Origin: Rutpela maculata
Lineage: Eukaryota > Arthropoda > Insecta > Coleoptera > Cerambycidae
Assembly (NCBI GenBank): GCA_936432065.2
Contig: OW386285.2
Location: 169,706,425 to 169,770,424, forward strand
Direction: 5' to 3'
DNA length: 64,000 nt
In this document: piece after piece, positions 1 through 10,721 of the stretch
How the letters are laid out: each line of letters begins with the position of its first letter
How positions within the stretch are numbered: the first letter of the stretch is position 1
The notes under the pieces: generated by a model
Database searches by the model: none
Told to the model about the DNA's origin: nothing
The model's input: the letters and a program-made list of their open reading frames with translations, nothing else
Position numbers and translations under genes: made by a program

Positions 1-848
1 ATAAATTCCAAGAAATTTTACACTTTGGAGATTGTTTATTGATGATGTGTCACGTAAAGAAAAGTACATTGTTTTCGTTTTAGAGTGGTTGAGACATAAT
101 TGATTGGCATGGAACCAATTTGTGACTTTTGATTGTGCATCTGCCAGTGATATTTTTAATGTGGTTACATTTTTATTTTTGCTGATCACAGTAGTATCAT
201 CAGCAAACATGATGAAGTCAGTGCTGGAGTCACTAGTAGATATATCATTAATATAGATTAAGAATAACAAAGGACCCAGCACTGATCCTTGAGGTACTCC
301 ATAAGTAACGGATCTAAGATTTGAGTTTCTTCCTTTGAAGGACACAAGTTGTTGTCGGTCTTTTAGATAAGATTCGATAAGCTGAATACTGTTCCTCGAG
401 AAATTATAATATTTTAGTTTATTAATCAATATACTAGCCGACACACAATCGAAGGCTTTGGTTAGATCGCAAAAGAGCGCAGCAGTGTGGCTGCCTTCTT
501 TGTATCCTTCATTTATGAGTGAAATTAATTTATTAATATCAACTGTAGTTGATAATGAGTTTCTAAATCCAAATTGCTGCCTATTGAAAAGATTATTACT
601 CTCAAAATGTTCATAAATTCTTGTTTTTAATAATTTTTCAAATAACTTTGCTAAAATGGGTATCAAGGATATTGGCATAAAATTTGACACGTCATTAATA
701 TTGCCTTTTTTATAAATGGGAATAACTCGAGATATTTTTAGAACTAGAGGAAATATGCCCTCTGCAATACATAAATTAAAAAGTTTGGTCAATGGCACTG
801 CTATTAAATTACCAATGCACTTGCACAATGCACAAATTTTTGTCCATA
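1..848 (-). pseudogene. ORF2 reverse transcriptase half (LINE element 1)
   Basis: Read leftward on the minus strand this stretch stays open to the window edge and contains the RT core. A finger region reads PILAKLFEKLLK (about 600-660). The first catalytic block reads LFCDLTKAFDCV (about 430-480), the GVPQGSVLGP block lies at about 275-305, and the FADDTTV catalytic block at about 185-215. Both aspartates of the ADD box are present. It connects to the endonuclease part through a single +1 frameshift near 838-848. The C-terminus is cut off by the window edge. Confidence 0.9.
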
Positions 849-2040
849 TATGTCCTTACTATTTTTGTTGTTTAATTTAAATATTTCATCTCTCACCTCA
901 TTTATAGTAACCTTCCTAATTTCAAAGAGAGGAATATTTTCGATATTCATGTCTGTAAGAAATTCATCACTGTTCAGGTCAGTACTGGGGAGATCATTGA
1001 GAATGGTCTGCACCACATTCACAAAAAAGGCATTAAAGTCCTCACTACCTAACTCTGTCGCATGTTCACTTTCTGTATGATTCCTGTTCTTATTAATGAT
1101 TTGCCACATTGATTTTTGGGCATTATTTGAATTTTTTATAAAATTGTCATGGGCTACAATTTTAGCTTGATCTATTGCCTGTCGATATCTCTGCCTGTAC
1201 ACTTTTATCTGTTGCTTTAACTCCGTAGAATTTGACATATTTGCAGCCTCCTGCATAAAGATGAGAGTCTCGCGCATTTCATGAAGATTATCGTTAAACC
1301 AATTTATTTTAGTTTTTGTGTTATTTGTGAAAATTGTTTTTTCTGGAAATGCTACTTCTGATGCTTTTTTTATTTCCTCATTGAATAAGGTGAATTTCGT
1401 ATTAACATCAAGGCTTTCATCATTTATAAAATCCCAGTTTAAATTTTGAACTAAGTTATGAAACATGAATAAACCTATTTCTGTAACAGGTCTAATAATA
1501 GAAGAAATTTTCTTTTCTTTGTGGGAATATAATTTAAAATGCAATGACACTGCGGAATGATCAGAAAGGCCTGTGTTTAAGACAGTTGATTTATAATTAT
1601 TTCTAGTTAAATTAGTTATAATATTATCAAGACATGAGTTTCCTCTCGTATTGTTTTTGTTTGTGATGTGAAGCCCATAAGTAGACAATAAATCAATTAA
1701 ATACATTGTTTTTTTGTCTGCTACTTTGAAATTTACATTGAAGTCACCATTTATTAAAATTGTCTTGTTCGATTGAGATATTAAATCTAGGAGTCTGGTC
1801 ATTATATCTATAAAAATATTAAAATCACCCAATGGTGATCTATAAATTGTTACTATAAGAATATTAAGTTTGTCTGACTCGACGGCACAGATCTCGCAAT
1901 GAATCTCTTGAGATATGCCCTGTATATCATTTCTTGGACTACATATATTTGCAATGTCATTTCTTACCAATACTGCCACCCCACCATGAATGTGTGTCAC
2001 TCTACAAAATCTGCCTAAAAGGACATAATTTTCTATTTTT
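844..2040 (-). pseudogene. ORF2 endonuclease C-terminal part and linker (LINE element 1)
   Basis: About 398 residues in one frame. The endonuclease part shows GGVAVLVRND, the catalytic GDFNVNF block near residue 85 and a SDHSAV block near residue 145. These are the conserved Asn/Asp and SDH motifs of LINE AP-type endonucleases. It is followed by a basic linker leading into the RT. The frame ends in a stop (CASALVI) caused by a frameshift, and the RT continues in another frame. Upstream the frame is open to base 2040, where a MITE cuts it from its N-terminus. Confidence 0.9.
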
Positions 2041-2190
2041 TAGGGCCAGTTGTACGAATTAAGTTGAGCCAAGTTCAGCTTGAACCAAGATTAAAAGCCA
2101 TGGTTACGATTATTGTAACAATCGTAACCTTGGCTTTTGATCTTGGTTCAAGCTGAACTTGGCTCAATTTAGTTCATACAACTGGCCCTA
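2041..2190. mobile_element. 150 bp near-perfect palindromic MITE (TA target)
   Basis: The two halves are reverse complements with only a few mismatches, starting TAGGGCCAGTTGTACGAA and ending in its complement. TA sits at both ends, so the element would be GGGCC..GGCCC with a TA duplication, as for Tc1/mariner-type MITEs. It interrupts the endonuclease frame of LINE element 1: the frame before it (SEHWMTESEINHL) joins directly to the frame after it. No coding capacity. Confidence 0.85.
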
Positions 2191-2400
2191 AGTGGTTAAT
2201 TTCTGATTCTGTCATCCAGTGTTCACTAAAACATAAAAAATTATATGAAAAGGTCTCTGCTTCAATTTCAGAGATTTTATTTCTTAGACACTGAATGTTT
2301 AAGTGGAGGATACTTAAGTTAAAGTCATTAATAGAATTACTATTCAGTGTATTTCTTCTGTTGTGATAGTCCCCTGGTACTTTGTTAGTTATCATATCCT
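2191..2400 (-). pseudogene. ORF2 endonuclease N-terminus (LINE element 1)
   Basis: About 70 residues with LSILHLNIQCLRNKISEIEA and FSEHWMTESEI. These are the first strand (LNIQ) and the catalytic E-H-W block of the LINE AP endonuclease. It begins near the ORF1 stop and is broken by the palindromic MITE at 2190. Confidence 0.88.
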
Positions 2401-3582
2401 CGATTATTTCCTTATTGATGCTAAAGGGGTCTTCTGAAAATTTCTCCTTCCTAGACTAGAGTCATAAGGTCTAATTATAGTTTTCTTTGGCCAAATATTT
2501 CCAGAGAATACAGTCATAATCAGTTGGTTTGACTGCTATTTTGAATGCAGCGATTTCATTGGAAAATGTATTTATTTTATAACACTGAGAAACTTTTATA
2601 TCATAATCGTCTAAATAACTTCTCACATCCTGTACAGTTGTTTCTGGTTCAAGTCTCGATATAAATAACCAATTTAGTGGGTCTACTGCTTTTATCTTCG
2701 TAGCATTTTCGTTTTGTCCTATTACAGTTCTGTGTCTATAACCTCTTCTTTTTTCTGGGAAGACGAAGTTTTCTTTATCATTTTCTCCTAGGTCACTGGT
2801 AATATGGTCCACATCTTTCTCCTTTATAGTCTCATTTTGTTTGTTAAGCCCATGATCACTGTTTGTTGATATGCCTGGTTCTAGGTTTATTATCTCTGTC
2901 ATCAATTCTCTTTGTTTAGCCTCTAGGTCACGTGAACTAATTTGTTGTGGTTTTTGTTTTGGTGTCACTGGTTTTATTTCCTTTAAGTGACTTTTTGTCT
3001 GAATGAGCCTTGAATTACTTTTTACATCTTGTTTAGGTATATATGTGTTTTTTGCTGCAGTATTATCTTTCTCCATGTCTTCCAATTTGTTTATTTTTAA
3101 TTTAATAAATTTTCAGTCTTCTGAAATTACCATAAATCTGCTCTCAATTTCAGATGCTATGAGTTGTTGGATTTCCAATTTTTGTGATTGTTGAAGATTA
3201 TCTGTGTTTGTAGGAGAGTCATTCTCGGAATTATTTGTTTGTGTTTTTAGTTGATTCTGTAAGGTTCTGATTTTTTCTTCTAGATGATATATGTGCTGTT
3301 TTAGTTTATTGTTATCTGCTTTCAAACTGTTATTTTCTGTTTTTAATTCCTTATTTGATAATGTCAGTAATAATAAGTTATTTTTTTCACCAGTAGATTC
3401 CTCACAGGTTTTGTTTGCAACGACTTTTTGTCAACAAATTTATTGCCACAGCATGAAATTCTTGCAGCACAACTAGTATGATAAATTTTCTCACAATTTG
3501 AACAATTAACAAACTTTTTTAATGCCGGTTTATTGCAGTAATTGCACATCTCTTTGGCAGAACCAACATTGTTGTCGGCCAT
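2400..3582 (-). pseudogene. ORF1 of LINE element 1, frameshifted
   Basis: ORF1 lies in three pieces. 3364-3582 starts with ATG and has a PHD/FYVE-like cysteine pattern (CNYCNKPALKKFVNC..C, then HTSC). 3113-3325 is a coiled coil (LKQHIYHLEEKIRTLQNQL). 2471-3085 has a charged linker ending in an RRM-like fold with WLFISRLEPETTVQDV. The last piece shifts frame near 2490-2500, where the other frame reads NIWPKKTIIRPYDSS, the usual WP..R end of such ORF1s. ORF1 proteins of this layout bind RNA and act as nucleic-acid chaperones; that role is family knowledge. Confidence 0.85.
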
Positions 3583-3599
3583 CTTTACTTTACTTACTT

Positions 3600-4367
3600 T
3601 ATTAATTACTTACTTTATTAATATCGGCCATGTACGGCAAAAAATCGCATATTTTGAGTTTCTAGAGTTAGCTTTTTAATCTTGGCTCCTACGCCAAAAG
3701 ATGACTCTAGCTAATTTAAATAGAATTAAATTTGCTAAAACTGTTTTTTTATTTTTTAACTTCCGACAAAAATGAAGGAATTAGAGGGGGCGGAATTTGG
3801 GACCTTTTTTTTTCGGTAAAATTTCTCCATTTTGTCGTTGTAATTAATCGGTAATTAACTGAAATCGATCTCATATATGATGTTCACTTAATATCATGTA
3901 CTACTTTGAAACTCCGTTAATCTTGGTCCTTCGAAACAAAGGTTCCTGAGAAAAATTATTTTTTTAAGATTTATATACACTCTATAGGAAAACGTGTAAT
4001 TTCCTACATTTCCTCGAATGTCTTGATAATTATCGTTTTTTTCGAAAAATGTAAAGAGTATTGATTGAGCTTTCTCACACTTTTTAATTTTTTCTTTAAC
4101 ATAAAAAACAAAAGACTTATGACCGAATATGCGCTCCGGACTATTGCAGTTTGCGGATAAGTTTTGCATTTTCCGCCGCGGAATATTAATCTACAAAGCT
4201 GATTTTTTGTCTACTAGCAGTTTATGCACTATTTCGATTAAAAATCACATTCTGCCTCCTCTGAAAGGTGGTTAAATCTTTGGTAGACGTTGCCAAAATA
4301 GCAATACATAGTCGCATCATGACAATTATATTCTTCATTAATATTAACGAACAGTTTTCTTATAGAT
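3600..4367. repeat. Repeat family R1, copy 1 (about 3672-4305)
   Basis: About 630 bp that recurs inverted at 19388-20428. The copies match from CTTTTTAATCTTGGC at the left to TAGACGTTGC at the right, with small indels. The minus strand has a 91-codon frame (3894-4169), but copy 2 breaks it with indels, so it is not taken as a gene. This copy keeps the empty target site for the 387 bp MITE that interrupts copy 2 (CTAATTTAAATAG at 3711-3723). No TIR or TSD was recognised. Confidence 0.7.
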
Positions 4368-4400
4368 GTGTTAATAATCACTTTCATTTACAGTAACAAA

Positions 4401-5083
4401 ATGGCGCCGATTGAAGAGTGTTGTCCACATCAGGACAAAAGAAGTGATAAAATATTGTGTAATTATTGTAAAAAACCAGTAGAAACAAAAGTTAAATTTG
4501 TTAAATGTTATGAATACTTCCATCCCAACTGTTTAAAGCAATCATCAATGAAAAAAAAATGCAGTTTGTCAGCATGCATATGCAGAAGAGGTTAAATGTG
4601 GAGAAGAAACAGAATTTCAAAACTCCAACATTGAAATAACAGGAGCTACGATAGAAGTTAACTTTTAAAACAAATACTAGCAGAAAAAAATACTGTTATT
4701 ACTGAATTAAGAAATATAATTAAATATCAAGAACAAATTATTAATTTGCTTAGTGATAAGGATTCCAGTAAAAAATTAGAAACTAAGGAGTCATCAATCA
4801 TGCACAAAAACACTGAAGTAGAAACAAAGACAGATAAGAACTTTTTATCAAACCAAGAAAAAACGAATAAACATACTAAAAGCCAAACAAATAAAAATAC
4901 TGCTCTGTTGGAAATGGTACAGGAAAACATTATGCATAACATAATTAATTTAGAGAAAGATCTACCAACTACATCATATGCTGAAGTTGCATCAAAAAAC
5001 AGTCAAAATAATACGCAGACAGATTTTACTGAGGTGGTCTATAAACACAAAAAACCAATAAGAAAAAAAATATTCCAGAAACT
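4401..5083 (+). pseudogene. ORF1 N-terminal part (LINE element 2)
   Basis: ATG at 4401 in a good context (aaaATGG) opens MAPIEECCPHQDK, followed by the zinc-finger pattern CNYCKKP..VKCYEYFHPNC. A frameshift or stop follows at about 4593. From 4746 a second frame gives a lysine-rich, probably coiled segment and PTTSYAEVASK. It is the same design as ORF1 of element 1 but diverged. The frame is cut at 5084 by a foldback element. Confidence 0.82.
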
Positions 5084-6315
5084 AAAGGACCCCGGAACAA
5101 AACCCATGAAAATGTTGATTCGGTGGAATCGACTGAAATTTTGGTATTTTGTAGTTCAGGTAATGCTGATCAAAAGTTCTTATCACATCGAGCCAATCCT
5201 ATGGACAGTTCTTGAGATACAGCTTATCAAAGTTAGGTAATTTGCGTAATTTTAGACATTCAAGAACTTTTTACTCCTAAACTATTAACTTTAGCAAAAA
5301 ATTGCAAGGGTCGAAATATTTTTGTTCAAGTCCAATAAAGCTCAAGAATTTTTTTCACAATTTTTTTATCAATTTTTAGGTTAGGTAAAATATATACAAG
5401 TCATATTCCGGCATGCTTCGGTGAGATTGGCTGAAACTTTGCTATTTTGTAGTTAAAGTCATGATGATCAAAAATTCCTGGTGCACTGAGTCTATCCTAT
5501 GAATGGTTTTTGCTCCAGGAGTGCCTGAAGGTCTTAATTTTTGATCAGCATGTCTTTAACTACAAAATAGCAAAGTTTCAGCCAATCCCACCGAAGCATG
5601 CCGAAATATGACATATATATATTTTACCTAACCTAAAAATTGATAAAAAAATTCTGAAAGAAATTCTTGAGCTTTATGGACCCGTTTAGTAGTGACGTCA
5701 AATATTATGCAACCGACAATACAAGTGGGATAACGAAATTTACAGTTATTATTTTCGCTCTTATGCTCCTTGCTATTAAGGATGATAAAAATTGTCGTTA
5801 ACAATTTTGTGTTATTACTCAATTATATGGCATATCTAAGACAATTCAATTCATAGGCCATATACTTAAGATACGTTAGATTCGTTCTACATATAATTTA
5901 CTCAATTAAATTAATATGTGTTTTAACCAAATAAAATTAGAGGCCCTGATCAACAGCCATATTTTTAGCCTTTAAATGTATAGTACATAAGGCTCAAAAT
6001 CTTTAGCAACACACACTTGTATTGTTGGTTGCCTAGAATCTGACGTCACACTAAACGGGTCCATTGGACTAGAACAAAAATATTTCGACTCTTACAATTT
6101 TTTGCTAAAGTTAATAGTTTAGGAGTAAAAAGTTCTTGAATGTCTAAAATGACGCAAATTACCTAACTTTGACAAGCTGTATCTCAAAAACTGTCCATAG
6201 GATTGGCTCGATGTGATAAGAACTTTTGATCAGCATGACTTGAACTACAAAATACCAAAATTTCAGCCAATTCCACCGAATCAACATTTTCATGGGTTTT
6301 GTTCCGGGGTCCTTT
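5084..6315. mobile_element. 1.23 kb foldback element with long inverted arms
   Basis: The left arm (about 5084-5490) and right arm (about 5540-6315) are reverse complements. They begin AAGGACCCCGGAACAAAACC and end with its complement, and a short loop lies near 5500-5540. The right arm is longer only because a 387 bp MITE sits in it. It splits ORF1 of LINE element 2 between KLK and ATGKNEG. The TSD is not clear: CTA occurs close to both ends but not flush. No coding capacity. Confidence 0.88.
5677..6063. mobile_element. 387 bp MITE, copy A: TIR TGGACCCGTTTAGT..TGACGTCA, no TSD
   Basis: Terminal inverted repeats of about 23 bp begin TGGACCCGTTTAGT. It lies in the right arm of the foldback. 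The left arm keeps the empty site (reverse complement of 5321-5350), which reads GAGCTTTA|TTGGACTTG. The filled site reads GAGCTTTA, element, TTGGACTAG, so nothing is duplicated or lost. Copy B at 19994-20380 has the same length in the opposite orientation. Precise TSD-less insertion between A and T matches the Spy group of DNA transposons. Confidence 0.85.
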
Positions 6316-6505
6316 GCTACAGGAAAAAATGAGGGGAAATCTAGTAAAATAATGGGAGCAATACGCAGAAAGTGGATTTACGTAGGAAGGGTTACTGGTA
6401 AAGACGTAACAGAAGACGATATGAAAGAATATTTAAGCGATTTAAAGAAAGTAAACCACTATGACAAAATCATAGTAAATAAACTAAATACTCAAGGCAA
6501 TAATT
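6316..6505 (+). pseudogene. ORF1 RRM-like segment (LINE element 2)
   Basis: Frame continuing the LINE ORF1 after the foldback: basic IRRKWIYVGRVTG, then DVTEDDMKEYLSDL, a typical RRM-like start of a CR1-group ORF1 C-terminal domain. It is cut at NTQGNN (6505) by the 2.5 kb insertion and resumes at 9032. Confidence 0.8.
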
Positions 6506-6645
6506 GGGTTGTTGACGAATTTTCAAAAATGGTGAAATATGGTAGTGGAGGACTTAATTTAGTTATATATTTAATTTGGAAGAAAAATTCTTAGCACAAA
6601 ATATTTTAAAAAATTGTTAAACTTCGACTATTTGAATGTGCCGCG

Positions 6646-8890
6646 AAAACGGTAGTGACATCATAACGGCAGTTAGATGTGAACTTATAAGCAGAACAGA
6701 TGAAGACGAATAAATTGACATTGCTGACAAGAAAGAAAATAACCTCATATGTCAAAAGTAAATTTGACGTTTAGCTAGCAGTGATTGATTGCAGTTATTG
6801 TTAATATTTTTTTACAAAACGACTAAGGCAGTATATCTGTAAAAGCTAATTCTGACATTCTACTTGCGGTAGATATATTTATGGTCAGCGAATTTTTAAA
6901 AAGAGACGATCGTTTTGACATTGCAATGGTTGGAAGTGCAAAAGCTGCAAGGTACTTACGTTACAGCTGCTGTAGACAGTACAAACTATTGTAATTTCTG
7001 CAAGAACTTCCTTTATCTTATCTTATTAATATTACATAATATGTCTAATACGTATTTTATTATTTAATTTAGATGAATTTGTCAACTATACTTTGTATTT
7101 TATTAAATATTTCCTTTTCATTGTTTTATTTCCTATTAACTATATACATGCGTATCTAACTGAAAACAACAAAATAAGTTTATCTACTAAAGAAATTATT
7201 TATTATCCATTGATACTCACTTCTAAGAAGAGTCAGAATGAGACTTACGAAGATATCAAAAAAGGTCTGTATTATAACAAAAAATAATAAATAGGTAAGT
7301 ACTTTATGCCAGTATCTATCTAAGCAATAAACAATGATATGTATTTATAACACACATAATTCAAAGGGCATTTATAACTACAATCCAACGCATTCGTAGC
7401 CATTTCCGACTGATTGTGTTCACCGACTTTAGACGACTTTCACAGTTTGTTTCATATAGTTTTTCAACGGCGAGTTTTTAAATTTCCTTTCTTAATTTAT
7501 TGATCATCCTAGTATTACGGGGCGTCTAGGGAGCTTCATAAATAATCAATAGCTAACAACTGCACTTTATTCCAACATAAACTAGATAAAATACATAAAA
7601 GCAGATTAAAGCCATTTCCCTCCTTTTAGGAAGTCAAAGCATGAATAACATTCTAATCTAGAGCCGTTAAGAATACAGTAATACACCCTGTTTTATCCAC
7701 CAGTTTCGCGGGTAATTTAAATTTGTAACAGCTAAAACGCCACACAAGTCTTGTAATGCTGCCGTTTTTCCTATAAACCCATATTAAAAATCAAATTCCT
7801 ACATTAAGATACAACTTACCACAAATAAAACGCTTAGAATACATTGTAATTTGTTACTTTACTTGACATTGAAATGGTATCCACAATAAGAAGACTTGGT
7901 CCTTCTCTGGTGGCTCTGAATCATTCATTATTACGTTCAGCGTTTATTATTGGAACACAACAGTTTTTCTGGTGAATTGGTTGTATTATTTACACAGTAC
8001 GGCAGAAAACACTATCTGTACTTATATTTATCCATAACTAGATGCTGTTAAACTATATCGAATTGTAACCTATGAACGTCAGTTGAATTTGACGTTAAAT
8101 ATAATGTCAGATTAAACTGTCGTGATTGTCTTTTACTTCCACATCCAGTAGAAGTATAGTAACGACAAAAATTTTTTTAAAAATTTTTATTGTTCAAATA
8201 GGCTTAGAATGTCATGAAACGTCGAGATTTCAAGTTTGAGCGAAAACAAAATTTCTGTCTGTCTGTCGGTCTGTAACTTTTTTTGTGCGCACGTTTACTC
8301 TGGAACCGTTTGAGATATTGACTTGAAATTTGGTACACATATGTACTTAAACGAGATCTAGAACTAGATTATATTTTCATCTTGTTCCGTCGAAGGGTTG
8401 GGGGGTAAATTGGGGTAAATTTGGAATAAAGAGGTAAATCAAGCAGGTAAGAGTTCATAAAATTGATATTTAGTATAGACAAGAGAAGCTAAGGTCTCAA
8501 AAAAAATTTTAGCATTAGCCACCCCCATTACCACCCCCACCCCATTATTAAAGGGGATGAAAAAAAATGTGATTTAGTGTGTGTACAAGAACCAGAAACC
8601 TCAAAATATTTTTTTACTTTATCCACTACCGATGTGGGGTATCGTTTTATGGGTTTTTGGGGTAGAGGATTTCAAATATTATATTATTAAAGTTCCATAA
8701 ACAATTATTTCCAGATACAAAATTTTTTCGTTGTGTGACTTGGATAGAAAATCCGGATGTGGAAGTAGTGATTCCTTGGGCAGCGGTTTTTTCTCCGTCG
8801 CTATCAGCAAGTTTCTAAATTAGTACGCGTTTCTCGTCGTTTTATAACTAACTTCTCTACAGACTGCCGTTATTATGTCATCTCCGTTTT
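6646..8890. mobile_element. 2.2 kb element with 28 bp TIR AAAACGG..CGGCAGT
   Basis: The left end 6646-6673 and right end 8863-8890 are inverted copies (about 25 of 28 match; inner part ATAACGGCAGT is identical). If the first three A are target, the flanks are AAA and TTT with no TSD, but the terminal A run makes this undecidable. A short ATG frame at 6881 (MVSEFLKRDDRFDIAM) ends at a plausible donor (AAG|GTACTTA, 6952). An open stretch at 7073-7287 follows a plausible acceptor but does not join in frame, so no transposase can be named. Confidence 0.55.
8135..8766. repeat. 632 bp repeat with 12 bp inverted ends ACTTCCACATCC
   Basis: ACTTCCACATCC at 8135-8146 and its complement at 8755-8766 bound an interior with TCTGTCTGTCTGTCGGTCTG (about 8256) and a G-rich stretch (GGGTTGGGGGGTAAATTGGG near 8393). 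No open frame of note and no TSD recognised. It is probably a non-autonomous DNA element. Confidence 0.5.
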
Positions 8891-9031
8891 AAATGCATGT
8901 ATTCTTGTAATTAATATTATAATATTATAAGACTTTCTTTTCAACTTCTACATGTTTCTAATGATTTTTTATGAATAATTGTTATTGTTTAACATAGATT
9001 CTCCTCAAATTTTAACTTAGTGCAACAACCC

Positions 9032-9199
9032 AATTCGGCTTTTTGTATAGGTCTTCCCACGGAAGAACTATATCAGAAAGTTTTCAATGTAGAATATTGG
9101 ACTGAAGGTGTCTCATTAAGGGAGTATGATTTAAGGAAAACTTCTTTAGCTCAGAGACAACAGAGGAAAAACCCACCCCCAACCTTAGCCCAAAATTAA
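9032..9199 (+). pseudogene. ORF1 C-terminus (LINE element 2)
   Basis: Continues ORF1 after the 2.5 kb insertion: SAFCIGLPTEELYQKVFNVE, then YWTEGVSLREYDLRK and a short basic tail to TAA at 9199. The W-x-E-G-V-x-x-R-x-Y end is the usual end of CR1-group ORF1 proteins. ORF2 starts 39 bp later. Confidence 0.8.
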
Positions 9200-9237
9200 A
9201 AACCAGGAAAACAAAGGTATCTAAAACTAGTTCTGAT

Positions 9238-9334
9238 ATGCGTCTTAGTATACTTCACCAAAATGTAAGGTGTCTCAACAATTGTGCGGATGAAATTGAG
9301 ATACTCTTGAAAGACTGTTCAGCAAAACTCTTGT
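9238..9334 (+). pseudogene. ORF2 endonuclease N-terminus (LINE element 2)
   Basis: ATG at 9238 opens MRLSILHQNVRCLNN, matching the first conserved block of LINE AP endonucleases. It is interrupted at 9335 by the giant foldback. Taking out the foldback with one TTGT gives AKLLCVTEHWL in frame. Confidence 0.85.
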
Positions 9335-10067
9335 AGTCCAATTAAATAAGTCGGCAAATCAAAATTTTGAGGTAAATATTTGAATTTTTGATATAACTTA
9401 CTTTGATGTATTAGAACACGATTAATGAAAGAATTTTTTTTCTAAACCCCCGGGGAGGGGTGAAAAAAAATAAAATAAAGTGTTTTTTCAAAATTACTCA
9501 AAATGTGTTAAAGTTAGTAAAAAAAGTTTCAAACAAAAATTGTAAAGCATGAAATTTTATATAAAAATGATCTCTAGACTTTTTTTGGTATTACTAAAAT
9601 TAACGGAGTTAGGCTGGTTAGAAATTAAGGGCTGATATGTACAACTTTAAAAAATCATAGCGTGCTGAAAAGTTAATGAATTTAAAATTTTTTTTTTCTA
9701 TTTACTCAGAAAAATGTGAACATTCGTTTCAGAGAAAGGGATTTTTTTTTAAAATTCTTAATAAAAAAATTATAAAAAATTTAATTTTTTTATTTTCAAT
9801 TAAAACCACTTTGAACGGTGAAACAATTTTTTCTTTATACCATTCTGTTCATTATTCAATATATTGAACATTTGCTTTTGAAATTTTTTTTTACCCATCA
9901 TTTTCGAGCAGGTATGAATTTATTTACCTGTTTAATTTTTTTCCAAACGTAAGACACTGTTCGTGTGACGTCATGATAACTGAAAAGAAATAAAGAATGC
10001 GTACGACAAAGATAAAATGGTTTCGAAGCTGCTGCGTTGCCTACAAGACGCGTATACGTCACATCTA

Positions 10068-10333
10068 CTGCCGTCATAAGTCATAAGGAGAATAGCCCAT
10101 CTGTAAATTGTCGGTTGGCGAGGAAAGTAACAAAGGCGTTTGTTTTTTTCCCAACTAGTAAATATTAATTAAGAAAATCATATAGCTGCTTTTTATCCAC
10201 TTATGTTTTTGTACTTTATAATTTTTTAATAATATTTTTAAATGCAGAACTCTTGAGTGCTCATTGCTCATATATCATTAGAATCTCATTTATGACAAAT
10301 ATCTAGATGCGGCTTTTCACCTTATGACGGCAG
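10068..10333. mobile_element. 266 bp MITE, TIR CTGCCGTCATAAG, TA target
   Basis: Ends are CTGCCGTCATAAG and CTTATGACGGCAG with TA on both sides (10066-10067, 10334-10335). The right arm of the giant foldback has the matching empty site (complement of about 14426-14436), so the MITE entered after the foldback formed. Confidence 0.75.
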
Positions 10334-10336
10334 TAA

Positions 10337-10717
10337 GGGCATCCGCGCGTGATGTCACAACTAACCTCAAAAATATGTGTTTCTTAAGATTTAAGAGTAT
10401 TACGCAACTATTATTAAAATTTCTGCCTGGTTCCCGTATTTTCAACTAAAATCTAGTTCAGTGTAATGTTTATGAAGTTCTAAATGCTTTGTCCTAATAA
10501 AATAGGACTCTTTTTGTAGGTTGGAAATCTAACCTGTAATTAGCAGTCTATTTCTATTAATCAACAATATTGAAAAATTATTTACGCGAATTTTTAAATA
10601 TTTGCTTAGAGCCAATACCGGCTCCAAGCTAAAAATGCGTATACAAACATTAAAAATGAGAATAAACTTGAAAAACTTAAAATTTAAGGTTATATTGGTT
10701 ACATGATGCAGAGGCCC
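10337..10717. mobile_element. GGGC-ended MITE, left-arm copy
   Basis: Starts GGGCATCCGCGCGTGATGTC and ends with the imperfect complement GATGCAGAGGCCC. Further copies are at about 14070-14425 (inverted, truncated, in the right arm of the same foldback) and 59902-60280 (full length, 379 bp, with TA at both sides). All share ATCTAACCTGTAATT and GAGCCAGTAC-type interiors. Non-coding. Confidence 0.75.
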
Positions 10718-10721
10718 GATA

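Larger units (their letters stand above)
1..3600 (-). mobile_element. CR1-like LINE, element 1 (3' end beyond window)
   Basis: A minus-strand non-LTR retrotransposon runs leftward from about 3600 and leaves the window at base 1. It has ORF1 (zinc finger, coiled coil, RRM-like end) and ORF2 (AP endonuclease then reverse transcriptase), with no RNase H seen. This order is that of CR1-group LINEs; the exact clade is inferred. It carries frameshifts in ORF1 and ORF2 and a palindromic MITE inside the endonuclease, so it is dead. The 3' UTR and any TSD lie outside the window. Confidence 0.9.
6506..9031. mobile_element. 2.5 kb TIR element with AATT at both ends
   Basis: Inserted in ORF1 of LINE element 2. 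Ends are GGGTTGTTG and CAACAACCC, each flanked by AATT (6502-6505 and 9032-9035). Removing the element plus one AATT restores the frame as GGC AAT AAT TCG GCT TTT (GNNSAF), which supports the boundaries. Because AATT is a palindrome, a 4 bp TSD and a TSD-less A|T insertion with ends TTGGG..CCCAA cannot be told apart. A second TIR pair (6646-8890) and a third element (8135-8766) lie inside. Confidence 0.7.

Noticed and set aside
3894..4169. 91-codon minus-strand frame in repeat R1
   Set aside because: The second copy of the repeat (19388-20428) breaks the frame with indels and no family motif is visible.
7073..7287. Open stretch with hydrophobic start after a possible acceptor
   Set aside because: No ATG in frame and no in-phase join with the short exon-like frame ending at 6951; left as a note under the enclosing element.
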